A stretch of DNA of 10,473 nucleotides from Clostridium sp. UBA4746 (GTDB lineage: Bacteria > Bacillota > Clostridia > Clostridiales > Clostridiaceae). Numbering within the stretch: position 1 is the stretch's first letter; the number at the start of each line of letters is the position of its first letter. The stretch is taken from positions 1 to 10,473 of the forward strand of contig DHIM01000059.1 in NCBI GenBank assembly GCA_002403785.1. Direction: 5' to 3'. The translations under genes were made by a program, and so were the position numbers. Positions 1 to 5,506 of the stretch are shown here, in pieces. Under the pieces are notes generated by a model, which did not search any database, was not told the origin of the DNA, and saw nothing but the letters and a program-made list of their open reading frames with translations.

Positions 1-1
1 A

Positions 2-745
2 GATATAAACTTAGATATTTACAGTGGTGAAAAAATAGTTATTTTAGGAGCTAACGGTTCAGGAAAATCATCACTTCTAAAAATTCTTAATGGTTTGATA
101 TTCCCAAGTAAAGGAGAGTATAGAGCTTTTGGTCAACTTGTTACGGAAGAAACATTAAATGATGAGCAGTTTTCACAAGCTTTTCGCCAAAGGATTGGAT
201 TTATATTTCAAAATTCGGATGCTCAATTGTTTTCTACCAATGTATGGGAAGAAATAGCTTTTGGACCTTTGCAGATGAAGCTTAACTTTAAGGAAGTAAA
301 TGACCGAGTAAATGGTGTTATTAAGATGCTTAACTTGGAATCATTAAAGGACAGGCCACCATATAAATTAAGTGGAGGTGAGAAAAAGAAAGTAGCTATT
401 GCTTCAATATTATCAATTAATCCAGAAGTTTTGATATTGGATGAACCCACTAATGGCTTAGATCCACGCACTCAAAGATGGCTAATAAATTTATTGGTAG
501 AACTTAATAATGCAGGCAAAACTTTAATTACGTGCACTCATAATCTGGACATTGTTGAAGAAATTGCAGATAGGGTAATAGTTTTCAATGAAGATCATGA
601 GATAGTTGCAGAGGGTTTACCTCAGGATATATTATCGAATAAAGAGTTATTACTTTCTGTAAATCTTATAGATGAGCATTATCACAGGCATGTTCACGTA
701 TTTGACCCAAGTAAACATCATGATCATTATCACAGTCACCAATAG
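2..745 (+). CDS. cbiO: ECF-type cobalt/nickel transporter ATP-binding protein (CbiO/NikO-like), 5'-truncated by window edge
   Basis: ATPase of an energy-coupling-factor importer. It hydrolyses ATP on the cytoplasmic face to drive uptake of Ni2+ or Co2+ with a CbiQ-type partner and a CbiM-type substrate-binding component. The open frame reaches the left edge, so the start codon and roughly the first 25-30 residues lie outside; internal TTG codons such as the one at 95 are not the start. Visible in order: Walker A (GANGSGKSS, 47-73), a Q-loop FQNSDAQLF of the ECF type, the ABC signature LSGGE (368-382), Walker B VLILDEP (428-448), D-loop NGLD and the H-switch in CTHNLD. The last 23 residues hold nine histidines (ending HHDHYHSHQ), a feature often seen in Ni/Co transport ATPases and a likely metal-buffering tail. 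The next gene is a CbiM homologue, which supports metal rather than vitamin transport. Choice between nickel and cobalt cannot be made from sequence. Confidence 0.9.
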   Translation, partial: DINLDIYSGEKIVILGANGSGKSSLLKILNGLIFPSKGEYRAFGQLVTEETLNDEQFSQAFRQRIGFIFQNSDAQLFSTNVWEEIAFGPLQMKLNFKEVNDRVNGVIKMLNLESLKDRPPYKLSGGEKKKVAIASILSINPEVLILDEPTNGLDPRTQRWLINLLVELNNAGKTLITCTHNLDIVEEIADRVIVFNEDHEIVAEGLPQDILSNKELLLSVNLIDEHYHRHVHVFDPSKHHDHYHSHQ

Positions 746-785
746 TTTTTAAATAGTAAATTATTTTTTGATTATATAAAAACAA

Positions 786-814
786 TTGTTATAAATTAAG
801 TTTTATTATATAAT
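786..814 (+). promoter_or_regulatory. Strong sigma-A-type promoter upstream of cbiM
   Basis: TTGTTA at 786-791 and a perfect TATAAT at 809-814 are separated by 17 bases, the optimal spacing. This is among the best promoters in the window. The predicted start of transcription is near 821, inside the palindrome at 816-840, giving an untranslated leader of about 170 bases before cbiM. Confidence 0.6.
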
Positions 815-815
815 T

Positions 816-840
816 AATATGTATCACGAGGATACATATT
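816..840. promoter_or_regulatory. Perfect palindrome at the predicted cbiM transcription start (candidate operator)
   Basis: Two 10-base arms, AATATGTATC (816-825) and GATACATATT (831-840), are exact reverse complements around the spacer ACGAG. There is no U-tract after it, so it is not a terminator. Its position just downstream of the -10 box, overlapping +1, is the classic place for a repressor operator. The regulator is unknown; a metal-responsive repressor is an inference from the neighbouring transporter genes. Confidence 0.5.
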
Positions 841-876
841 AAAATTTATAAACAGTATTTTACTTTAAAACAATGC

Positions 877-925
877 ACCACGAAGGTTCATTTTCTTAGA
901 AATGAACCCTCGTGGTTATTTTTTT
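877..925 (+). terminator. Long intrinsic terminator between cbiO and cbiM (possible attenuator)
   Basis: Arms 877-893 and 900-916 form 17 paired positions with a single A-C mismatch, closing a six-base loop, and are followed by a T-rich tract (916-925). It would end transcription arriving from cbiO. Because a good promoter lies upstream at 786-814, it also sits inside the leader of cbiM and could act as an attenuator. Confidence 0.8.
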
Positions 926-989
926 GAAAAATATAAACAATGTACTAATTTGTTAATCTAATGTTATTTAATCTTTAGGAGGAGATATT

Positions 990-1859
990 ATGCACATACC
1001 TGATGGCACTACAGCACATGCGGTTGGAGCTTCAATATTGGCAATAATTTTGGGACCTTGGGCTGCTACAGTAGGGGTGAGTATTGCACTAATAATTCAA
1101 GCATTTTTCTTTGGCGATGGTGGGATTCTTACACTTGGGGCCAACATATTCAACATGGCATTTGTTATTCCGTTCGTAAGTTATTATATATATAAGTTAA
1201 TATCAGGTAAGTCTGAAATTTCTTCAAAACGTAGATTTATTGGTTCAGTTATAGCTGGGTATGTAGCAATTAATATTGGAGCTTTGTGTACTGGAATTGA
1301 GCTTGGGCTTAAGCCATTATTATTTCATAAACTTGATGGGACTCCTTTGTATGCACCATATACTCTGATGCAGACTTTGCCGACCATGTTGTTTGCCCAT
1401 CTTACGCTAGCCGGTCCGGTGGAAGGAATGGTGACAGGACTTATAGTAAAATATTTGCAAAAATCAAATCCTGCCATGCTACAGATTTATCCACCTCAAA
1501 AATCATCACCTGAAAAATTAAAGATGATAGGTGGTATAAAGAAGTATTGGTATGCATTGAACGCTTTAATTATTTTTGCTCCTCTCGGACTGTTAGCTCA
1601 AGGTACTGCCTTTGGTGAATGGTCGGGTAATGATTTAAAATCAAAGATTGGATTTGTTCCAGATGGAATGGCAAGACTTGGAGATAAGTGGAAAGCCTTG
1701 TTACCAGATTATTCTATACCAGGATTCGGTAGTACGTTCCTTAAGTCATCTTTGGGTTATATATTTTGTGCAATTGTTGCTTTAACAATAATACTTACTA
1801 TAACTGGAATTATCAGTTTACTTCAGAAAAAGAAAAATGCTATCCACAATATTAATTAA
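990..1859 (+). CDS. cbiM: Nickel/cobalt ECF transporter substrate-binding membrane protein, CbiM/NikM with PDGLE-like C-terminus, apparently lacking the first two helices
   Basis: Membrane component that binds Ni2+ or Co2+ and delivers it through an ECF importer. The start is fixed by AGGAGGA at 977-983, six bases before the ATG. The family-typical N-terminus MHIPD is present; Met1 and His2 of mature NikM/CbiM form part of the metal site. Residues 7-60 (TTAHAVGAS, LGPWAA, FGDGGILTLGAN) match the conserved core, and His10 corresponds to the third metal-binding His of NikM-type proteins. Helices follow at about 13-40, 52-70, 84-106, 128-155, 188-204 and 256-278. The region around 222-247 (FVPDGMARLGDKW) is the PDGLE/CbiN-like extension found in fused forms. 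As I recall the family, some 60 residues (two helices) normally lie between MHIPD and GGTTAHAVG; here they are joined directly, giving 289 residues rather than about 340. Whether the product works is uncertain. It is separated from cbiO by a terminator and may be transcribed from its own promoter. Confidence 0.88.
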   Translation: MHIPDGTTAHAVGASILAIILGPWAATVGVSIALIIQAFFFGDGGILTLGANIFNMAFVIPFVSYYIYKLISGKSEISSKRRFIGSVIAGYVAINIGALCTGIELGLKPLLFHKLDGTPLYAPYTLMQTLPTMLFAHLTLAGPVEGMVTGLIVKYLQKSNPAMLQIYPPQKSSPEKLKMIGGIKKYWYALNALIIFAPLGLLAQGTAFGEWSGNDLKSKIGFVPDGMARLGDKWKALLPDYSIPGFGSTFLKSSLGYIFCAIVALTIILTITGIISLLQKKKNAIHNIN

Positions 1860-1882
1860 TACAAGATTATTTACAAAGATAT

Positions 1883-1909
1883 AGAGGGCAATTAAATGCC
1901 TTCTTTTTT
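1883..1909 (+). terminator. Intrinsic terminator after cbiM
   Basis: AGAGGGCA (1883-1890) pairs with TGCCTTCT (1897-1904), including one G-T wobble, around a six-base loop and is followed by a T run to 1909. It lies 23 bases after the cbiM stop codon and closes that unit. Confidence 0.75.
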
Positions 1910-1977
1910 AGTTCTACTAGAGCTTTTCCTAAATTTAATTATTAAAATTGAATTTAAAGATCATACTAGATTAATCG

Positions 1978-2005
1978 TTGTATGTATTCAAAATCAGTTT
2001 ATATC
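1978..2005 (+). promoter_or_regulatory. Weak candidate promoter in the gene-free interval
   Basis: TTGTAT at 1978-1983 and TATATC at 2000-2005 are spaced by 16 bases. The -10 box is overlapped by an exact inverted repeat, CAGTTT (1995-2000) and AAACTG (2007-2012). In such AT-rich DNA this match could be chance. Confidence 0.25.
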
Positions 2006-2011
2006 AAAACT

Positions 2012-2162
2012 GTAAAATAAGAGTATAAAGAAGTTAAAATAGTAAAAGACTAAAGTAAACTTAGTTTTTATTATTCTATGATGAGACCAAAGGGGACAGG
2101 AAAGTATACATCTTGTAATGAATATAGAAATCCTGCTGAGAAAATTATTTCAGTAGTTTTTT
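2012..2162 (+). ncRNA. Possible small RNA ending at an orphan terminator
   Basis: If transcription starts near 2012 from the weak promoter at 1978-2005, it would produce an RNA of about 150 bases ending at the terminator 2133-2162. The stretch contains a purine-rich segment around 2081-2105. It matches no riboswitch or RNA family I recognise. The support is only the pairing of a promoter-like and a terminator-like sequence with no coding region between. Confidence 0.2.
2133..2162 (+). terminator. Orphan intrinsic terminator
   Basis: CTGCTG (2133-2138) pairs with CAGTAG (2151-2156), with one G-T wobble, and about three further weak pairs extend inward. Six T residues follow (2157-2162). No protein gene ends upstream, so it closes either a small RNA or readthrough from cbiM. 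Confidence 0.5.
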
Positions 2163-2303
2163 GTCGTAAAAATATAATATGATTGAATTTATACAGTAGA
2201 AGTAGATTTATAAACATTCATCAGTGGACATAATGCTAAGTAAAACAGAGATATACTAAGCTATTTTAATATAAATATTAATACTGGGGTTAAATGAACT
2301 TAT

Positions 2304-2313
2304 ATGATATAAT
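2304..2313 (+). promoter_or_regulatory. Extended -10 promoter for the opine dehydrogenase-like gene
   Basis: A TG one base before a perfect TATAAT (2308-2313) makes an extended -10 element; no good -35 box is seen 17 bases upstream. Transcription from about 2320 would give an untranslated leader of about 130 bases before the start at 2449. Only small hairpins are visible in that leader. Confidence 0.45.
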
Positions 2314-2448
2314 AGTAGCATGGTTCGAAGAATAACTCTAATTCTATAGCTATTAATCGTATTATGGATAATAAGGGGTTTAGCTTTTAATAATATATTG
2401 GAGTAAAAAGAAAGTATAAAATAATAATATGGATTAGGAGGATTAAGC

Positions 2449-3567
2449 ATGAATATATGTATTTTAGGTGGTGGAAATATAGGTACACTTGTAATGGGAG
2501 ACATCGGTAGGAAAGAGGATATTTCTGTCCGATTATTGACTTCTAGACCAGATGAGTGGAACCATATTATTGAGGTTTGTGATAATGATGGCACATTTAA
2601 ATACTCAGGAAAGGTGGATGTTATATCTAGTAATCCGGAGGAAGTAATTAGTGATGCTGACATTATTATATCCACACTTCCATCTTATATGTTTAGTAAA
2701 ACAATTCAAAGGATAAAGCCTTTTCTTAAAGAAGGAGTATGGATTGGAACGATGCCAGGTAATGGTGGTGGAGAATTCTATTGCAACGAACTTATTGAAA
2801 GTGGATGTACATTATTCGGATTTCAGAGGGTTCATGGTATTTCTAGAATAAAGGAGTACGGTAAATCCGTTTATGACTTAGGTAAGAAAGAAGAACTTTT
2901 TATAGGAGCTATTCCAGCACGCAACACATCAGAAATATGCAAGGTAATGGAGTACATATTTAATATGAAGTGCAATCCACTAGAGAATTTTCTTCAGGTT
3001 ACGCTTACACCAGCTAATCCAATTCTTCATACTGCAAGACTTTATGGAATCTTTCATGAATATAAAGAAGGAGTTTATTGGGAAAAAATGGTTCAGTTTT
3101 ATAACGAATGGACGGATGAAACTTCAACAATGCTAATCTCTTGTGATGAAGAGGTACAAAAATTGTGCCGTAGGTTAGACATATTTGATGTACAGGGTGT
3201 TGGTTTTGTAAAAGAATATTTTGGAGCGGATACACCACAGCAGATGACGGTGAAAATTAGTAGTAAGACTGCGCTCAAGAATATCCAGTCTCCATTGGTA
3301 AAAACAGAGAAGGGGTATATTCCAGATTTTAAGTCAAGATACTTTTTAGAGGATTTTCCATTTGGATTATGCATTATTAAGAGTTTTTGCGAATTGGTGG
3401 AACTTAAAACTCCATATATTGACAAAATACTTATGTGGTTTGAGAACTTTGCTGGAGTTGAATATTATGTCGATGGTAGATTTGTAGGAAAGGATCTAGT
3501 AGGTCTTCCGCTACCACAAAATTTTGGAATGAATACAGTTGAGGATATTATTGCATATTATAGGTAA
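2449..3567 (+). CDS. NAD(P)-dependent opine dehydrogenase family protein (octopine/nopaline dehydrogenase-like)
   Basis: Predicted cytoplasmic oxidoreductase of the octopine/nopaline dehydrogenase family. Members reductively condense the amino group of an amino acid with a 2-oxo acid using NAD(P)H, or run the reverse reaction. The start is well supported by AGGAGG at 2436-2441. Residues 1-30 form a Rossmann beta-alpha-beta with the glycine-rich loop GGGNIGT (7-13). Residues 60-115 continue the nucleotide-binding domain (DADIIISTLP, TMPGNGGGEF). The C-terminal Octopine_DH-like domain has NPILHTAR (190-197), whose His194 matches the family's catalytic histidine in an NPxxH context. It also has EDFPFGL (301-307), matching the E-D-x-P-x-G-L motif that carries the active-site aspartate. 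The length of 372 residues is normal. Substrates cannot be assigned. The gene is a single-gene unit between its own promoter and a hairpin cluster. It does not look like the separate staphylopine dehydrogenase family, although neighbouring metal-transport genes make a metallophore role worth testing. Confidence 0.82.
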   Translation: MNICILGGGNIGTLVMGDIGRKEDISVRLLTSRPDEWNHIIEVCDNDGTFKYSGKVDVISSNPEEVISDADIIISTLPSYMFSKTIQRIKPFLKEGVWIGTMPGNGGGEFYCNELIESGCTLFGFQRVHGISRIKEYGKSVYDLGKKEELFIGAIPARNTSEICKVMEYIFNMKCNPLENFLQVTLTPANPILHTARLYGIFHEYKEGVYWEKMVQFYNEWTDETSTMLISCDEEVQKLCRRLDIFDVQGVGFVKEYFGADTPQQMTVKISSKTALKNIQSPLVKTEKGYIPDFKSRYFLEDFPFGLCIIKSFCELVELKTPYIDKILMWFENFAGVEYYVDGRFVGKDLVGLPLPQNFGMNTVEDIIAYYR

Positions 3568-3584
3568 ATTTTAGACATATTACG

Positions 3585-3638
3585 GGGGCGCATAGTACGC
3601 CTTAAAGGATAGTGCATTGAAAGTTATAGATTTCAATG
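3585..3638 (+). other. Two tandem hairpins after the opine dehydrogenase-like gene
   Basis: Hairpin one joins GGCG (3587-3590) with CGCC (3598-3601) plus two G-T pairs outside it. Hairpin two is an exact 8-base stem, CATTGAAA (3615-3622) with TTTCAATG (3631-3638), around an 8-base loop. With the third hairpin at 3646-3667 they form a compact folded 3' region; the local G run at 3584-3588 stands out in AT-rich surroundings. Confidence 0.5.
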
Positions 3639-3645
3639 GAATGAG

Positions 3646-3670
3646 ACCGAGTTCATAGGAACTCGGTATT
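3646..3670 (+). terminator. Strong hairpin, probable terminator of the opine dehydrogenase-like gene
   Basis: An exact 9-base stem (ACCGAGTTC with GAACTCGGT) closes a 4-base loop ATAG. Only a short T-rich tail (ATTT) follows, so termination may be partial. An outer AATG/CATT pairing (3640-3643 with 3674-3677) is possible. Confidence 0.55.
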
Positions 3671-3716
3671 TCGCATTTGTTAGCTAGTAAATCTGTATAC
3701 ATATGCTTCTAAATTA

Positions 3717-3742
3717 TAATTAGGGCTAATACCCACTAATTA
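3717..3742. promoter_or_regulatory. Interrupted palindrome in the intergenic region
   Basis: TAATTA (3717-3722) and TAATTA (3737-3742) flank GGG and CCC, which pair around a 6-base loop with a two-base bulge. It resembles an operator or a small hairpin. No T-tract follows. Function is unknown. Confidence 0.25.
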
Positions 3743-3814
3743 TTCTGAATAAATAGAATTGCACAAATTCATATAACATTATAAATAATTATGGAAAGGA
3801 AGTGAAAAAATAAT

Positions 3815-4041
3815 GGAATTCTCTTATCTCCACAGTTATCCATATATGTTACAATTATATTAATGAATCAGATTAAGTTATGTAGTAGTTATGTAAACAG
3901 ATAATAGAATATAAATGAACAAATTGTGCTGGTGAAATACTACTATAAAAATAAAGCGTGGTATATTAAGTGATAGAATATTACTTATAAATGATGGACG
4001 AATAGTTGCTGATGGAAATTTTGAGGAACTCAAGAATAATA
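3815..4041 (+). repeat. Diverged direct repeat, left copy (with 6880-7654)
   Basis: Promoter region plus parts of the ABC ATPase gene, in the same orientation as the intact copy. The longest exact block seen is 17 bases (3938-3954 and 7108-7124). Other strong blocks are 3831-3863 (30 of 33) and about 3968-3983. The two copies bracket the lysE, HAD phosphatase and L,D-transpeptidase genes. Confidence 0.75.
3827..3855 (+). promoter_or_regulatory. Promoter copy retained with the relic ABC gene; possible promoter for lysE
   Basis: TCTCCA (3827-3832), 17-base spacer and extended -10 TGTTACAAT (3847-3855). The same arrangement precedes the intact ABC operon at 6891-6919, and the surrounding 33 bases (3831-3863) differ there at only three positions. 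Since the ABC copy is dead, this element may now transcribe the LysE gene 240 bases downstream. Confidence 0.45.
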
Positions 4042-4073
4042 ATTATTGTAAATGTGATTGTAAATACAAATGA
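3897..4073 (+). pseudogene. Relic of an ABC transporter ATP-binding gene, internally deleted
   Basis: Two blocks match the intact ABC ATPase gene downstream. Block one (3897-3968) matches 7066-7138, the Walker A region, at about 87% identity, with a one-base deletion that shifts the frame and an in-frame stop replacing the G of the GTNGAG stretch. Block two (3968-4041) matches about 7579-7654 at about 84% and encodes SDRILLINDGRIVADG, the segment after the H-switch. The roughly 440 bases between, with signature and Walker B, are missing. The last reading frame runs to a TGA at 4071-4073. The product cannot be a functional ATPase. The relic must derive from duplication of an ABC gene like the one at 6968, followed by deletion. 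Confidence 0.85.
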
Positions 4074-4080
4074 ATATTAT

Positions 4081-4087
4081 AGAGGGG
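4081..4087 (+). promoter_or_regulatory. Ribosome binding site deciding the lysE start
   Basis: AGAGGGG lies nine bases before the ATG at 4097. It falls inside the longer open frame that begins at the ATG at 4070, so it favours the downstream start. Confidence 0.6.
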
Positions 4088-4096
4088 AATAAAAAT

Positions 4097-4711
4097 ATGC
4101 TTAAATATTTATTACAGGGGTTACTATTTGGATTAGCTTATGTAGCACCTATAGGGACTCAAAACTTATATTTAATAAATACTGCCATACGAAAAAGTAA
4201 ATCAAAAACATATCAAGTTGCACTTATAACTATTATCTTTGATATTTCACTTGCTATCTCATGCTTCTTTGGTATAGGATTTTTGGTTAATAAATTTTCT
4301 ATATTAAAAGGGATAATTCTTTTACTTGGGAGTATTGCTGTAATTTATATAGGTACTGGACTGGTTCGTTCAACTTCTTCACAAGTATTAGAAAATGAAA
4401 GTATAGATAAATCTTTAATTAAAACTATCGTTGCATGTTTTGCTGTTACATGGCTTAATCCTCAAGCTATAATTGATGGTTCTTTATTATTAGGAGGATT
4501 TCGTACTACACTTTCTCCTGAAATGTCAATATATTTTATAGTAGGAGTCTGCACCGCATCATTTGTATGGTTTATTTCATTGGCAACTTTTGTTTCAAAG
4601 TTTCATAGTAAATTTAATAATATAATAAAATGGATAAATGTAATTTGTGGAGTAATATTAATATTTTATGGTTTGAAATTAGGATATTCTTTTATTCAAT
4701 TAATAGAATGA
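4097..4711 (+). CDS. LysE/RhtB-family amino acid exporter
   Basis: Inner-membrane exporter of the LysE superfamily, which expels amino acids or related small molecules using the membrane gradient. The start at 4097 is preferred to the in-frame ATG at 4070. It has the ribosome binding site AGAGGGG, and the protein then begins MLKYLLQGLLFGLAYVAPIG, the usual N-terminal helix of the family. The motif APIGTQNLYL (residues 17-26) matches the conserved G-P-x-N stretch near the end of helix one. About six hydrophobic segments follow (roughly 4-25, 37-62, 66-88, 107-128, 139-165, 177-199), and WLNPQAIIDG (residues 120-129) is the second conserved family block. The length of 204 residues is normal. 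The substrate is unknown; arginine, lysine or a modified amino acid are possible. The gene starts just after the relic ABC gene and may use that relic's promoter. No terminator is obvious before the HAD gene, so the two may be co-transcribed. Confidence 0.85.
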   Translation: MLKYLLQGLLFGLAYVAPIGTQNLYLINTAIRKSKSKTYQVALITIIFDISLAISCFFGIGFLVNKFSILKGIILLLGSIAVIYIGTGLVRSTSSQVLENESIDKSLIKTIVACFAVTWLNPQAIIDGSLLLGGFRTTLSPEMSIYFIVGVCTASFVWFISLATFVSKFHSKFNNIIKWINVICGVILIFYGLKLGYSFIQLIE

Positions 4712-4783
4712 TATTTATATTTATTAAATTGCTTTGAACAATATAATGGAACATGTAAAGAAATTGTAGTATTTAAAAGTTGT

Positions 4784-4793
4784 ACAATATTGT
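4784..4793. promoter_or_regulatory. Short perfect palindrome before the HAD gene
   Basis: ACAATATTGT is a perfect 10-base palindrome, 26 bases before the GTG start of the HAD gene. Its AACAATAT half also recurs at 4737-4744. It may be a protein-binding site or chance in AT-rich DNA. Confidence 0.2.
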
Positions 4794-4818
4794 TTAGATA
4801 GGGAAGGGGAAAACATAG

Positions 4819-5358
4819 GTGGGAGATATTATAGACGCAGTATTTATAGATAGGGATGGAACTATTGGAGGAAATTGCTCAGTAATTTACCCTGGTGAGT
4901 TTAAGATGTATCCATTTAGTGTACAAGCAATACGACTTTTAAAAAATTTAAATATAAAGATTTTTGCATTTACAAATCAACCTGGAATTTCAAGAGGTGA
5001 AAGTACGGTTTATGAATTTGAAAAAGAACTATTAGGGTTTGGATTCGATAATGCATATGTATGTCCACATAGAAAGGAGGAACAATGTTCCTGTAGAAAA
5101 CCAAGTCCTGCATTATTAATTAAAGCGTCAAATGAATATGACATTGACCTAGCAAGATGTGCTGTGATTGGAGATAGGTGGAGTGATATGGTGGCAGGAG
5201 ATAATGTTGGTACAAAGAAAATATTAGTCATGACTGGTGCAGGAAGTGAAGCTTTAGGTAAGTATAGGGATAAGTGGGCTAATATAGAGCCTGATTATAT
5301 AGCGGAAAATGTATTAGATGCAGTCTTATGGTTATTATCATCAGGCCAAACAGCATAA
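4819..5358 (+). CDS. HAD-IIIA family phosphatase (histidinol-phosphatase/GmhB-like)
   Basis: Cytoplasmic Mg2+-dependent phosphatase of the HAD superfamily, subclass IIIA. The start is GTG at 4819, preceded directly by an in-frame TAG (4816-4818) and by a GGGAAGGGGA ribosome binding site, so no longer product is possible. Motif I is DRDGT, with nucleophile Asp11 and acid/base Asp13. Motif II is TNQ (52-54), motif III Lys94 in CRKPSP, and motif IV GDRWSDM (118-124). A Cys-His-Cys-Cys cluster (Cys82, His84, Cys90, Cys92) matches the structural zinc loop of GmhB and the histidinol-phosphatase domain of HisB. The length of 179 residues is usual. GmhB acts on heptose bisphosphate and HisB on histidinol phosphate, but no heptose or histidine genes are nearby. 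Residues YPGEFKMYPF resemble a Firmicute subgroup generally annotated only as HAD-IIIA hydrolase, so the substrate is left open. Confidence 0.85.
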   Translation: MGDIIDAVFIDRDGTIGGNCSVIYPGEFKMYPFSVQAIRLLKNLNIKIFAFTNQPGISRGESTVYEFEKELLGFGFDNAYVCPHRKEEQCSCRKPSPALLIKASNEYDIDLARCAVIGDRWSDMVAGDNVGTKKILVMTGAGSEALGKYRDKWANIEPDYIAENVLDAVLWLLSSGQTA

Positions 5359-5473
5359 CTACTCATACAATGATGATTTTACCAGTAGGGGGTGAAAGTG
5401 AACTTGATGTTTAACCATTATCCAAGATTGGTTTAATTAATATTTAATTAGTAATATTTATAAAATACAGACA

Positions 5474-5501
5474 AAGGGAAGTCCAAATTTGGGCTTCCCT
5501 T
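5474..5501 (+). terminator. Hairpin after the HAD gene
   Basis: Eleven paired positions (AAGGGAAGTCC with GGGCTTCCCTT, one T-G wobble) close around the loop AAATTT. The sequence that follows is A-rich rather than T-rich, so termination would be inefficient. It may also serve as an mRNA-stabilising hairpin. Confidence 0.55.
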
Positions 5502-5506
5502 AAAAA

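Larger units (their letters stand above)
1910..2448. other. Gene-free interval with orphan terminator and promoters
   Basis: No coding sequence with a credible start and ribosome binding site is visible on either strand over about 540 bases. Recognisable elements are a weak promoter with a palindrome over its -10 box (1978-2012), a terminator with no gene before it (2133-2162), and an extended -10 promoter for the next gene (2304-2313). The reading frame 2078-2182 is open for 34 codons but has no ribosome binding site. Confidence 0.5.

Noticed and set aside
95..745. Start of the CbiO gene at the TTG at 95
   Set aside because: The same frame is open to base 2 and encodes Walker A at 47-73, so the gene begins outside the window.
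2256..2675. Minus-strand frame of 139 codons overlapping the opine dehydrogenase-like gene
   Set aside because: It overlaps the promoter, leader and N-terminal coding region of a well-supported plus-strand gene, and shows no motif or ribosome binding site.
3585..3677. tRNA or known riboswitch in the hairpin cluster
   Set aside because: No 7-base acceptor stem, anticodon arm or GTTC-type T-loop arrangement can be built, and no known riboswitch core is recognisable.
3813..3863. Small open frame MEFSYLHSYPYMLQLY with an AAGGAAGTG sequence before it
   Set aside because: It overlaps the duplicated promoter region. The corresponding region at 6880-6927 shows no matching start or frame, so the resemblance to a gene is probably accidental.
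4070..4096. Upstream ATG of lysE at 4070
   Set aside because: It has no ribosome binding site and adds nine polar residues before the first helix; AGAGGGG points to 4097.
5438..5460. Direct repeat of TAATATTTA (two copies, 5-base spacer)
   Set aside because: It is short and wholly A/T, and is expected by chance in this background; no third copy or related feature is seen.
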